DNA of 60,914 nt from a virus. A program made the position numbers and the translations under genes. A model generated the notes under the pieces. The model was not told where the DNA came from, ran no database searches, and saw nothing but the letters and a program-made list of their open reading frames with translations. Location: positions 1 to 60,914 of the IMG/VR virus record IMGVR_UViG_3300006339_000003. One strand, 5' to 3'. Positions 1 to 6,680 of the stretch are shown here, in pieces. Each line of letters opens with the position of its first letter. The stretch's first letter is position 1.

Positions 1-174
1 TAATATAACTGTAGCTGTACTCTTTTCTTCTGAAACTGCAACAGGTGTTGGAGCAACTGCTTGTAAATTACTTGCTTGTATTCCCCACTGATCTTCCATC
101 ATTTTGGCCATATCAGCAGCTTCTTGCATAGTTAATTTACCTATTTCATTTACTAATTTGTTAATGTCTGCCAT
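1..174 (-). CDS. rplL: Ribosomal protein bL12 (L7/L12), 5' part, cut by window edge
   Basis: The minus strand from 174 encodes 58 residues before the window ends, with no stop, so the C-terminal part is missing from view. The start [20 protein letters not shown] matches the dimerising N-terminal domain of bacterial L7/L12. It is followed by an Ala/Pro/Val hinge and the [10 protein letters not shown] segment, which lines up with the EEKTEFDVIL that opens the E. coli L12 globular domain. In cells bL12 forms the ribosomal stalk and recruits translation GTPases. The start overlaps the end of an upstream microprotein gene by 14 bp. Viral ribosomal-protein genes are known, so this is a credible phage gene. 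Whether the GTPase-binding face of the C-terminal domain is kept cannot be seen here. Confidence 0.9.
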   Translation of the reverse strand, partial: MADINKLVNEIGKLTMQEAADMAKMMEDQWGIQASNLQAVAPTPVAVSEEKSTATVIL

Positions 175-307
175 TTCTCTTTGGGTGTCTACCCATATAA
201 TGCTCGGATGGTTCGTAGTTCCATCTATGTCCGTGGTGTCCTCTTACGTCAGCATACCACATTCTAAACTTAACTATCATAACTCTCCATAATGTTCTCT
301 TTGCCAT
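161..307 (-). CDS. Arg/His-rich microprotein, unknown (48 aa)
   Basis: An ATG at 307 opens a 48-codon frame ending at 161, inside the start of bL12. The product is very basic and aromatic (many Arg, His, Trp, Tyr; for example [11 protein letters not shown] near residues 23-33). There is no signal peptide or membrane segment. Its fit between two genes and its 14-bp coupling to bL12 support it as real. The composition would suit RNA or nucleic-acid contact, but that is a guess. Confidence 0.6.
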   Translation of the reverse strand: MAKRTLWRVMIVKFRMWYADVRGHHGHRWNYEPSEHYMGRHPKRNGRH

Positions 308-313
308 TTCTTA

Positions 314-868
314 TCAGATTGCTCTCCTACTGTCTGCCCATACTTTACTTGCTGGTGCTTTTCTAAATTGTTGTACTGGTAAATATACTGCAATAGCCAT
401 TTCGTCTGCGTCTATTCTTAAAAAGTTTGACCTTACGTGTCGCCACAAATATTTCTTAATCGTTGGTTGTATCATAGGTATATTTTTAAGTGTACTGTAT
501 GTCGCATTTATTCTTGTTGTAGAATCAAATTGTGTATTGCTAGCATATCGTTGTATCTCTTGTAATAATCTAAATCTCATTATATATGGTAAATAGTGAA
601 AATTCAACCCTACAAAACCACCTTTAAATGTATCTACTGGTAAAACTAATGGAAATATGTCGTAATATGGTAATTTCTTTTTAGTTTTAGGGTCATAAAA
701 ATACATATTCAAACGTCCTGCACTAGGTCTTTGATTTAGTTTTCCACTTCTCATAAGAGCTTTTGCACTTGTCCTACCTGCTATAGTTTGTACTGCATTC
801 CTATACCATTCGGCTGACTTTAGTACACCCTTTTGTCTATCTACTATGGGTTCAAATATATTTGCCAT
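314..868 (-). CDS. Conserved T4-like phage protein, unknown (184 aa)
   Basis: I do not recognise a function with certainty. The protein has a conserved-looking core (LPYYDIFPLVLPV near residues 66-78, then GLNFHYLPYIMRFRLL), a pattern I associate with proteins conserved in T4-like marine phages. A longer reading from a GTG at 895 would start inside the terminator hairpin that follows gene 32, so the ATG at 868 (MANIFEP) is preferred. A perfect late promoter TATAAATA ends 5 bases before this ATG, so the predicted transcript would be almost or fully leaderless. It is probably a late, virion-related protein. Confidence 0.7.
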   Translation of the reverse strand: MANIFEPIVDRQKGVLKSAEWYRNAVQTIAGRTSAKALMRSGKLNQRPSAGRLNMYFYDPKTKKKLPYYDIFPLVLPVDTFKGGFVGLNFHYLPYIMRFRLLQEIQRYASNTQFDSTTRINATYSTLKNIPMIQPTIKKYLWRHVRSNFLRIDADEMAIAVYLPVQQFRKAPASKVWADSRRAI

Positions 869-873
869 ACTAC

Positions 874-881
874 TATTTATA
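874..881 (-). promoter_or_regulatory. T4-type late promoter (TATAAATA) for the 314-868 gene
   Basis: A perfect TATAAATA on the minus strand lies just after the gene 32 terminator and 5 bases before the ATG at 868. With T4 late-promoter geometry, transcription would start at or within a base or two of the A of that ATG. Confidence 0.75.
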
Positions 882-883
882 AT

Positions 884-913
884 GAAAAAGGGCACCTATT
901 ACTAGGTGCCCTT
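884..913 (-). terminator. Rho-independent terminator after gene 32
   Basis: A 10-bp perfect stem (AGGGCACCTA / TAGGTGCCCT) with a 4-base loop is followed by a run of T on the minus strand. It lies about 30 bases after the gene 32 stop codon and isolates this highly expressed gene from the next late gene. Confidence 0.9.
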
Positions 914-944
914 GAAGTTTTAACGTTTTTTGAGAGAGAAAGGT

Positions 945-1835
945 TTACTCTTCGTCTGCCAATTTACTAAAATAAGACAACGTATCGTCTTCCTCACTAG
1001 CAGGTTTAGAGTTCACAACGTTAGTACTTTTCACCTTGCCATTGACCTGTTGTGGGAGGTCAACTGTTTCAACAGTTTCGGTGCTTCGTGTACCCATAAT
1101 TATCCTATTCAGTTTCTCTTTGAGTTCGTCATAAGATTTAAAATTACTAGGGTCCACAAATGGTTTCAAAGGATACTGTTTCGCCCATATTGCTTTAATA
1201 GCAGTATCTTCACTTGCTACTGGCGTAACACCTTCAAATTCAGATTTGTCGTAGTTCCAATAACCATCAACTTTTCTAATTTTTAGTTTAAAGTTTGCAC
1301 CTTTCCAAAAATCAAATGGGTTGATTGCCTTTTCATCCGCAAATTGAGGTTGCATTGCTTCTGATATCTTATCAAATATCTTTTTACCAAATTTGTATAA
1401 GAAAACTTTGCCTTCATTTTCGGGATGTTTTGGATCACTAACAATATAGATGTTAGAATAGTATGATAATTTTCTTTTTCTCTTACGAGCAATATCCTTA
1501 TCACTATCAACACCTGTATTCCATAATCTTGTATTATCTTCACTAACTGGATCTTTAGTATTTAAAGTTGTTAATGAATTTTCAATGTACCAACCGCCTT
1601 TGTCTTGAAATGCGTGTGACCATACTCTTTGCCAAGGCATTTCTTCGTTGTTAGACGCAGGTAAAAATCTAATAACAGCATAACCGTTACCAGTTTTATC
1701 TAACTCTGGTTTCCAAAGTCTATCGTCTTGATACTTGTTTTTGTTTGCTTGATCCTCGGGACCGAGGTTCTTTTCAAGTGCCTTTGTAATCTTATCAAAG
1801 TTACTTGATGATGATTTTAATGTTTCAAAATCCAT
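945..1835 (-). CDS. 32: Single-stranded DNA-binding protein, T4 gp32-like
   Basis: This 296-aa protein matches T4 gp32 in length and layout. It has a basic N-terminal cooperativity segment, an OB-type core (YAVIRFLPA, VWSHAF, WYIEN, SYYSNIYIV, PFDFWKGANFKLKI) and a Ser/acidic C-terminal tail ending in DDTLSYFSKLADEE, which in T4 recruits gp59 and other replication proteins. T4 gp32 binds zinc through one His and three Cys. Here His74 is kept, but the protein has no cysteine at all and the CPVC region reads DPVSE (95-99), so the zinc site is lost. The ATG at 1835 has a strong AAGGAG Shine-Dalgarno. Both an early-type and a late promoter lie upstream, as expected for a protein needed throughout infection. 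Confidence 0.95.
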   Translation of the reverse strand: MDFETLKSSSSNFDKITKALEKNLGPEDQANKNKYQDDRLWKPELDKTGNGYAVIRFLPASNNEEMPWQRVWSHAFQDKGGWYIENSLTTLNTKDPVSEDNTRLWNTGVDSDKDIARKRKRKLSYYSNIYIVSDPKHPENEGKVFLYKFGKKIFDKISEAMQPQFADEKAINPFDFWKGANFKLKIRKVDGYWNYDKSEFEGVTPVASEDTAIKAIWAKQYPLKPFVDPSNFKSYDELKEKLNRIIMGTRSTETVETVDLPQQVNGKVKSTNVVNSKPASEEDDTLSYFSKLADEE

Positions 1836-1901
1836 ATGTATTCTCCTTTTGTATTAACATATTCGTTGTATTTGTGTAGACTATATAATCGTCTTCATTA
1901 T

Positions 1902-1909
1902 TATTTATA
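1902..1909 (-). promoter_or_regulatory. T4-type late promoter for gene 32
   Basis: A perfect TATAAATA on the minus strand lies 66 bases upstream of the gene 32 ATG, within the intergenic space and just downstream of a sigma70-type promoter. Tandem early and late promoters fit continuous need for ssDNA-binding protein. Confidence 0.8.
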
Positions 1910-1923
1910 CACTCACTATGTCT

Positions 1924-1952
1924 AATATAACATAATTAGAGCATAGAGTCAA
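1924..1952 (-). promoter_or_regulatory. Sigma70-type promoter upstream of gene 32
   Basis: The minus strand has TTGACT (1947-1952), exactly 17 bases, then TATATT (1924-1929). The -35 box overlaps the last codons of the upstream gene. The same box pair and spacing recur at six other gene fronts in this window. Confidence 0.75.
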
Positions 1953-2823
1953 GTGTGGTATAATCTATGTACTTCAGGTTAGGTATGCCTTTCCACTCTT
2001 CAATAGGTCCATTGACCTTATCCCTGCCATCATTATATCTATTGACCTTATAAAAATGTATGTCTGGATACCATTGGAACATAGTTCTCCATTGGTTGAT
2101 CCAATTCAACCCTGGTGTTGGACTGTTATCTTTTGCTGTATAATGCTTACTACTCTTGTAGATATTATTAATCTTTTCATTATGACTATGTAAATCGTGT
2201 CCTATTAGGTACACTTCACAAGGATTCTCTTTCTTAACTGCAACCAAACCAGCACTTGCCCCACACGCCCAACCGTGGTCTCTAGGTTCGCATACATCAT
2301 CTAATGAGTGTGAATAATCTGGTTCTTTTATCCAACTAACTTTAATTTGAGCTTGGTCAACTTTCCTTTTAAGTACTGCACCATCTGTCAATACACTTAC
2401 TACACCTTTTAAATTAGAACCGTGTAAAACATATTCTTTACTATCACCACGTCCATTGGTTATAACAGCACCTTGTTCTATTGCTCTATCTAATTCTTCT
2501 TTAGGTAAACCATCTTGTATTATTGCGTCATATGTATGAGCAGGCACTTTAGTCCAATTTCTAAAATAACAAGGTATCTTTTGTGCCATACCTGCGTGAT
2601 ATATTTCGTGTATCATTCCGTGGTCTACACCAGTTAACACATCACATAAATTAGGATAATCTCTATAAATGGCATTGCAACCATATATCTTACCAAATTC
2701 TTTATACTTTAATAAATCTATACCTATTCTACTCTCACCGTTACCGATACAGAATACTCTACTAGACCTTTTTTCTTCTTTAATTTCTTTTGCTAACTCT
2801 TCAACGTCTTCTGATATTATCAT
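1936..2823 (-). CDS. Putative DUF115/MptE-like or sialyltransferase-like protein (295 aa)
   Basis: The N-terminal half carries VFCIGNGESRIGIDL (23-37) and IYGCNAIYRDYPNL (45-58). This layout, a Rossmann-like GNGxS loop followed by a GCNAIY strand, is seen in phage and bacterial DUF115/MptE-like and sialyltransferase-like families. A later GASAGLVAVKK and EVYLIGHDL fit the same fold. These families act on activated nucleotides or sugars; the substrate here is unknown. The start overlaps the end of the neighbouring 2OG-oxygenase gene by 4 bp, so the two are probably translated together. Family assignment is by motif memory and is moderate at best. Confidence 0.5.
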   Translation of the reverse strand: MIISEDVEELAKEIKEEKRSSRVFCIGNGESRIGIDLLKYKEFGKIYGCNAIYRDYPNLCDVLTGVDHGMIHEIYHAGMAQKIPCYFRNWTKVPAHTYDAIIQDGLPKEELDRAIEQGAVITNGRGDSKEYVLHGSNLKGVVSVLTDGAVLKRKVDQAQIKVSWIKEPDYSHSLDDVCEPRDHGWACGASAGLVAVKKENPCEVYLIGHDLHSHNEKINNIYKSSKHYTAKDNSPTPGLNWINQWRTMFQWYPDIHFYKVNRYNDGRDKVNGPIEEWKGIPNLKYIDYTTLDSML

Positions 2824-3413
2824 TTTTCGTACAATCCACAGTATGATTTATTATTTTCTATTTTAAAAAAGAAAGATAATGTTAATCTTTCTTTAAAGGT
2901 ATAATCTAAACAAGGAGAGTGGTATCTACCACCGTGATATAAAACTAGTCTATTTGGAACAGCACTTATATAAATGTCTGGCACTCTCTCCATTTGATTA
3001 TTAAAAAATGCCGTACCACCATCATATGCCTGGTCAAAGTACATCATACCTGCTATTATAGGTTCTTCTTTTTCACCTGCTGGATAGTCCCTATGTACAA
3101 GACCATATTTACCAAAGTTTTGTGGAGATTGTTTTATTTCACTCAATATAATCTTTCTAGCAACTGTCCTGAAATCAATAATTTTAGTTTGTAGTATACC
3201 TTCTATTTTATTTGTGATATAATCGTTCTCTTTATCATATTGATTTTCATAACAAGGATACGCCTGCAATCTATTACCATAATACCCACTTCCTGGTTGA
3301 TGTTGTGCTTCATAGTTCAACCTATCTAAATCTGATTTAATATTATTATACTTTTCTTTTGTGAAGAAATTATAATGAATTGATATTCCACCATTTAAAA
3401 TATAATCAATCAT
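2820..3413 (-). CDS. 2-oxoglutarate/Fe(II) oxygenase-like protein, copy A
   Basis: The protein has a double-stranded beta-helix oxygenase signature: H107-x-D109 in VHRDYP, a distal His (H160 or H165 in YHGGRYH), and Arg176 in ERLTLSFFF as the likely 2-oxoglutarate anchor. The arrangement resembles the DUF6445 group. Such enzymes hydroxylate or demethylate proteins, nucleic acids or small molecules; the substrate is not shown. A close paralogue lies at 9539-10111, with the central and C-terminal parts nearly the same and the N-terminus diverged. It overlaps both neighbours by 4 bp in a run of oxygenase genes between 59 and 32. Confidence 0.75.
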   Translation of the reverse strand: MIDYILNGGISIHYNFFTKEKYNNIKSDLDRLNYEAQHQPGSGYYGNRLQAYPCYENQYDKENDYITNKIEGILQTKIIDFRTVARKIILSEIKQSPQNFGKYGLVHRDYPAGEKEEPIIAGMMYFDQAYDGGTAFFNNQMERVPDIYISAVPNRLVLYHGGRYHSPCLDYTFKERLTLSFFFKIENNKSYCGLYEK

Positions 3414-3952
3414 TTAAATATATTACCTTGCACATTTAAGTAATTAAAGTTTATATTAACTCTTCTTGTATCGTTTGTTGTGCTTGTACTAGTATGGTCA
3501 GTACTTGGATCAAATAGTATTGCTCTATTTGCAACACTATCAATTTTCTTATCTCCTATCCTTGTATATCCATTGCAAGTGTTCAAAGCAAACACACACC
3601 CCACACTAGGAAAAGCATAATCTCGGTGCATACCGTGTTCAATAAGCTTACCTTGATTAGGAAATGAATTTACTTTTACTCTTAATAAAGTTTCCATCTT
3701 AATATTTGGATCTTTAAATTCTTGTAATTTACGTAAAACTGGATCCATTATTTCCCAAGATGTAGTAAATGTTGGTCTGTCATTGTCATATAACATATGC
3801 ATATTAAAGTATTGATAACCAATTTTTCCTCTATCAGATGTTCTTACTATTGTGTCATAATAAAACCAAGGAAAGTATTTACCCATTATCTTTTCTTCTA
3901 ATACATCAAAATCTTCTTTATCTAAAAAATTATCTATTACTATTGTTTTCAT
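3410..3952 (-). CDS. 2-oxoglutarate/Fe(II) oxygenase, tandem copy 1 (180 aa)
   Basis: The catalytic pattern is clear: H109-R-D111 in HGMHRDY, distal H153 in DHTS, and an RR pair (163-164) before VNINFNY for 2-oxoglutarate. It is a tandem duplicate of the gene just upstream (3953-4492). Both start with IVIDNFLDK and share FTTS-E-MDPVL, VKVNS-PNQG, NTCNGYT, SVANRAILFD and NDTRRVNINFNY. Phages carry many such enzymes, and these may modify phage or host macromolecules. The substrate is unknown. The gene abuts its twin with no gap. Confidence 0.8.
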   Translation of the reverse strand: MKTIVIDNFLDKEDFDVLEEKIMGKYFPWFYYDTIVRTSDRGKIGYQYFNMHMLYDNDRPTFTTSWEIMDPVLRKLQEFKDPNIKMETLLRVKVNSFPNQGKLIEHGMHRDYAFPSVGCVFALNTCNGYTRIGDKKIDSVANRAILFDPSTDHTSTSTTNDTRRVNINFNYLNVQGNIFK

Positions 3953-4492
3953 TTAAAAATAGTTAAAGTTTATATTAACTCTTCTTGTATCGTTTGTTGT
4001 ATTTGTACTGCAATGTGGAATGGTTGAATCAAATAATATTGCTCTATTTGCAACACTATCAACTTTAGTACCATCTTCAAACTTTGTATATCCATTGCAA
4101 GTGTTTATACAAAATACACACGCCCTACGGTTTAAATTATCCTTACTCCCTAGCAACGGCCAATCTGTATGCATAGTGTGTTCCCTAAATGTACCTTGAT
4201 TAGGATATGAATTTACTTTTACTCTTACTAAAGAAATCATACGAATATTTGGATCTTCTAATTTCATTAATTTATTCAAGACTGGATCCATTAATTCAAA
4301 AGATGTAGTAAATAGTGGTCTGTCATTGTCATACATCATATGCGTTACATAAAATGTCATATCTTTTTTATGTTCTTCTTCTAGTATTATTTCATCAAAA
4401 TGAAACCAAGGAAAATATCTACCCATTATCTTTATATGTAATTCATCAAAATCTTTTTTATCTAAAAAATTATCTATGACTATTGGTTGCAT
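3953..4492 (-). CDS. 2-oxoglutarate/Fe(II) oxygenase, tandem copy 2 (179 aa)
   Basis: This is the partner of the adjacent duplicate. It has a His-Thr-Asp metal triad start (MHTDW), a distal His in IPHCSTN, and the RRVNINFNY 2-oxoglutarate-binding end. A longer reading begins 13 codons earlier, but the ATG at 4492 (MQPIVIDNFLDK) has a GGAG Shine-Dalgarno at good spacing and aligns with the start of the twin, so it is preferred. The two copies differ mainly near residues 30-50 and just after the metal-binding HxD, where this copy has an insertion. Confidence 0.8.
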   Translation of the reverse strand: MQPIVIDNFLDKKDFDELHIKIMGRYFPWFHFDEIILEEEHKKDMTFYVTHMMYDNDRPLFTTSFELMDPVLNKLMKLEDPNIRMISLVRVKVNSYPNQGTFREHTMHTDWPLLGSKDNLNRRACVFCINTCNGYTKFEDGTKVDSVANRAILFDSTIPHCSTNTTNDTRRVNINFNYF

Positions 4493-4549
4493 ATAATCTC
4501 CATTGCCTCTAGTATCTCTTGTACAGTCCACGTACCATTTATTTTCTTA

Positions 4550-5173
4550 TTAAGATTTGAGTTCACTAGTTATAATCTCTTTCATTACTAATTTAGCTTT
4601 AGTCTTGTTAAATGATATAAATGGTTTCATTTTCCGCAATTTTCTGGACATATCAGTCCACACAACTTTTTCCGTAACTTGTTTATCCCAGTCTTTAATA
4701 AAACCAAGGACTGAATCAAGTATGATGGCGGTTGGGTATGAAACTTTCCGTTGAATAAGTAATCGTAGCATTCGTGGATGTTGCCCATTAACCACGCTAA
4801 AGCCATCATCAAAAGAAATGCCCCTCCTACTAAAGTCATAAACAATACTATTAATACTGCTTCGTAAACTGTAGTCAAAAGACTCAAAATATTTTCTGTA
4901 CTGAAGGTAGGTTTTGTGTCCATTGTCATTTAATAAATTCCCTATCCATTTCTTACTATCGTCAATAAAATTACTTACAAAGAAATCAAGCACTTCACTT
5001 GGACTATATCTTGTAGATAACTTATAGAAGAAGTATCTATCTTTTCTTTTGGTAAATGAATCCAATGTAGCATTTACCTTTCCACTATATTTATGATAGT
5101 CATAGGTGTCTGTTGTAAAATGCAACTTAACTCCTAGATATATCTTATATACGTCAAATCCTCCATATGCCAT
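4550..5173 (-). CDS. 59: gp59-like loader of the replicative helicase
   Basis: The 207-aa length and sequence layout match T4 gp59, the helicase assembly protein. The N-terminus has DVYKIYLGVKLHF, followed by KRKDRYFFYKLS, a segment ending VSNFI and then KKWIGNL, closely parallel to the T4 protein (KSVYKLYLMIKQH, KRRDKYFFQKLS, WIGDI). In T4, gp59 binds forked DNA and gp32 and loads the gp41 helicase. Its position upstream of gene 32 and downstream of gene 33 repeats the T4 order, here with oxygenase genes inserted between 59 and 32. Confidence 0.88.
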   Translation of the reverse strand: MAYGGFDVYKIYLGVKLHFTTDTYDYHKYSGKVNATLDSFTKRKDRYFFYKLSTRYSPSEVLDFFVSNFIDDSKKWIGNLLNDNGHKTYLQYRKYFESFDYSLRSSINSIVYDFSRRGISFDDGFSVVNGQHPRMLRLLIQRKVSYPTAIILDSVLGFIKDWDKQVTEKVVWTDMSRKLRKMKPFISFNKTKAKLVMKEIITSELKS

Positions 5174-5174
5174 A

Positions 5175-5789
5175 CTAATCTATCAAATACTTATAACAAA
5201 TTGGGAAATGGTCTTTCATATGTCTTGATAACTGGTGAGTGACCATTCTTGTTTCTGCTTGAGCATTACTCTTACTCCTTAAATTACAAACTCTACTAAA
5301 TGCAAATACACTACCTGACCATATCCACTCGGTCATCATACATTGAGGTAACACCATTCTTGCCATTTCAGGTGCTATACCTTCTTCTAACATATAGTTA
5401 TAAGTTCCTTTGCAAGTATCTATTAATTCTGTAATATCAAATTCAATTTCTTCATCACTTGAACCTTGTTTAATACTCTTCTCTGGTTTCTTTCTCCACA
5501 TAAAAGGTATATAAAACTCTGGTTTATCTGAAACATATCGTCTACTCACTTCGTTCCAACTTAAACCTACTTGATGTTTAACTAATTGTCTTGCAACAAA
5601 GATAGGTGCTTTAATTCTAAATGATAGAAAGGCGTGAGCAAATGGTGACCAATGTCCGTGCAATGCCAAATACTTAATTAACTTGTCATCTTTTTCATCA
5701 AGTACATCTTTTCTTTTTGCAAATGATACTCTAGCAGCATTTACTACTGATAGGTCAGTACCTAATTTATCTATAAGTTCTATGTCCAT
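5175..5789 (-). CDS. thyX: Flavin-dependent thymidylate synthase ThyX
   Basis: The 204-aa protein has the ThyX fold signature: a leading segment with HGHWSPFAHAFLSFRIKAP, then FVARQLVKHQ and SWNEVSRRY (77-85). C-terminal conserved residues include SRVCNLRSKSNAQAETR and QLSRH. ThyX makes dTMP from dUMP using methylene-tetrahydrofolate, FAD and NADPH. The classic RHRxxSxNExSxRY box is altered: the RHR part reads KHQ with one extra residue, a variant I believe occurs in other phage and bacterial ThyX. The start overlaps the stop of the upstream CxC protein (TAATG). It supplies thymidine for AT-rich phage DNA, together with NrdAB. Confidence 0.93.
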   Translation of the reverse strand: MDIELIDKLGTDLSVVNAARVSFAKRKDVLDEKDDKLIKYLALHGHWSPFAHAFLSFRIKAPIFVARQLVKHQVGLSWNEVSRRYVSDKPEFYIPFMWRKKPEKSIKQGSSDEEIEFDITELIDTCKGTYNYMLEEGIAPEMARMVLPQCMMTEWIWSGSVFAFSRVCNLRSKSNAQAETRMVTHQLSRHMKDHFPICYKYLID

Positions 5790-5956
5790 TATTCTCCATA
5801 TCCATCTATTGCTCTTGCGTGAAAAGGATTCTCTTTCTTTTCCTCTTCTTTCAATTCATCATATTTCTTTTTCTTTTTTTTATATTCTTCTTCTGTTAAA
5901 CTATGCCAACCTATACAAAGTTGTGTTGGTGACCTTCCACATTGACATACTGACAT
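5789..5956 (-). CDS. CxC/CDGSH-like small iron-sulfur candidate (55 aa)
   Basis: A 55-aa frame starts at an ATG at 5956 and is coupled by 1-base overlaps to the genes on both sides. The N-terminus is CQCGRSPTQLCIGWH (4-18), which resembles the CDGSH 2Fe-2S pattern CxCxx(S/T)...C.G.H, but it is one residue shorter and lacks the usual Pro and Asp. The rest is a Lys/Glu-rich helix. It could bind an iron-sulfur cluster or zinc. The coding call is strong because of the exact fit between thyX and the upstream membrane protein; the metal-binding role is inference. Confidence 0.7.
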   Translation of the reverse strand: MSVCQCGRSPTQLCIGWHSLTEEEYKKKKKKYDELKEEEKKENPFHARAIDGYGE

Positions 5957-6144
5957 TAAAATAACTTCCCTATTTTATATACTCCCCATAATGCCATAAA
6001 AACAAATAATGCACTTAACACCCCACCTTCAAACAAAGCAACTAATGTAACTGTTGCCCACAATGCATAGAACACTAAAGATTTCCAGTTCATAAAGAAC
6101 CAAACTAATCCTAATCCAATTACTTTTAAATATTCTTTTATCAT
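5956..6144 (-). CDS. Small membrane protein, unknown (62 aa)
   Basis: The product has two hydrophobic segments (about residues 8-35 and 38-57) and short charged ends, so it is probably a two-pass inner-membrane protein. It is coupled to the gp33-like gene upstream and the CxC gene downstream by overlapping stop and start codons. No family is recognised. Confidence 0.65.
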   Translation of the reverse strand: MIKEYLKVIGLGLVWFFMNWKSLVFYALWATVTLVALFEGGVLSALFVFMALWGVYKIGKLF

Positions 6145-6359
6145 TATGGTAATACTCCAGGTTTACCACCCTTTAACAGGTTTAGTTGTGCTGATTGATG
6201 TTGTATTTTTTCTTTGAGTTGTTTTGTAATTAGACGTGCTGTAGTTTCAACTTCAATAGTATTTTCTTCACAATATTTAACAATAGCATCCACATATGAC
6301 ATATCTTTATGCCTTTTTACTATGTCCTCTATGATTAAAGAAAATTCTTTTGAGTTCAT
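6144..6359 (-). CDS. 33: gp33-like late transcription co-activator
   Basis: This 71-aa protein has the compact helical layout I associate with gp33 of T4-like marine phages: FSLIIEDIVK, SYVDAIVKYCEENTIE, ETTARLI-KQLKEKIQ, and a short LNLL tail. In T4, gp33 bridges the sliding clamp and host RNA polymerase to fire late promoters. Its place upstream of 59 and 32 matches the T4 order 33-59-32, and T4-type late promoters are present in the window. Identity rests on motif memory and synteny, so it is likely but not certain. Confidence 0.72.
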   Translation of the reverse strand: MNSKEFSLIIEDIVKRHKDMSYVDAIVKYCEENTIEVETTARLITKQLKEKIQHQSAQLNLLKGGKPGVLP

Positions 6360-6387
6360 TTTATTACTATAACATATTTATTAGCAA

Positions 6388-6645
6388 ATGTAAAGTGTGT
6401 AGTTTCTGTTGCCACGTACTACACAACGCCGTTTGCCTATTAACTAGGCAGCAAGAGCATAACTTTCGTTAGCTTTTATATGTTTGTCCTTTAAAGTAGC
6501 AACCTACTATCTAACTCCAGTTAGTTTTGATTGTGAATCGATCCTGTATCATCCCCCATAAGCACACTTGAAATCAATGTGTTTATGGTGGAGATGGTGA
6601 GAATTGCACTCACGTCTTCTCCAACTATTATCTAACCTTCAACGT
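6388..6645 (-). ncRNA. ssrA: Circularly permuted (two-piece) tmRNA, ssrA
   Basis: Transcribed leftward. The acceptor piece comes first. Its T-arm is a GTGAG/CTCAC stem with loop TGCAATT (6598-6614). The 3' acceptor strand CATCTCC (6596-6590) follows, then discriminator A and encoded CCA (6588-6586). A linker hairpin (CCATAA/TTATGG) covers 6557-6585 and would be processed out. The coding piece starts GGGGATG (6556-6550), which pairs with CATCTCC over 7 bp and places a G-U at the third pair, the alanine identity mark. The tag reads ANESYALAA then TAG (6473-6444). After it come a GCCTA/TAGGC hairpin and an H-type pseudoknot (GTTG..CAAC crossing GTGTAG..CTACAC) ending near 6395. GTTAG (acceptor piece) can pair with CTAAC (coding piece). 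The outer ends are approximate. Confidence 0.93.
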
Positions 6646-6652
6646 CAAATTC

Positions 6653-6680
6653 ATTATAAACTTATTCCTTTGCCTTTAAA
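6653..6680 (-). promoter_or_regulatory. Possible promoter for the tmRNA gene
   Basis: The minus strand has TATAAT (6653-6658) with TTTAAA 16 bases upstream. Transcription from it would begin a few bases before the tmRNA acceptor piece. It overlaps the 3' end of the gene at 6654. The -35 match is weak, so read-through from upstream genes is also possible. Confidence 0.45.

Noticed and set aside
104-292. A plus-strand frame of 62 codons across the bL12 start
   Set aside because: It lies opposite the bL12 and microprotein genes, which have clear family match and coupling. The plus-strand product is compositionally random.
930-1286. A 118-codon plus-strand frame opposite gene 32
   Set aside because: Shadow of the gp32 coding strand; no ribosome site and no family.
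4480-4566. A 28-codon frame starting with GTG between gene 59 and the oxygenases
   Set aside because: It overlaps both the gp59 end and the oxygenase start, and no ribosome site or conservation can be seen; too short to support.
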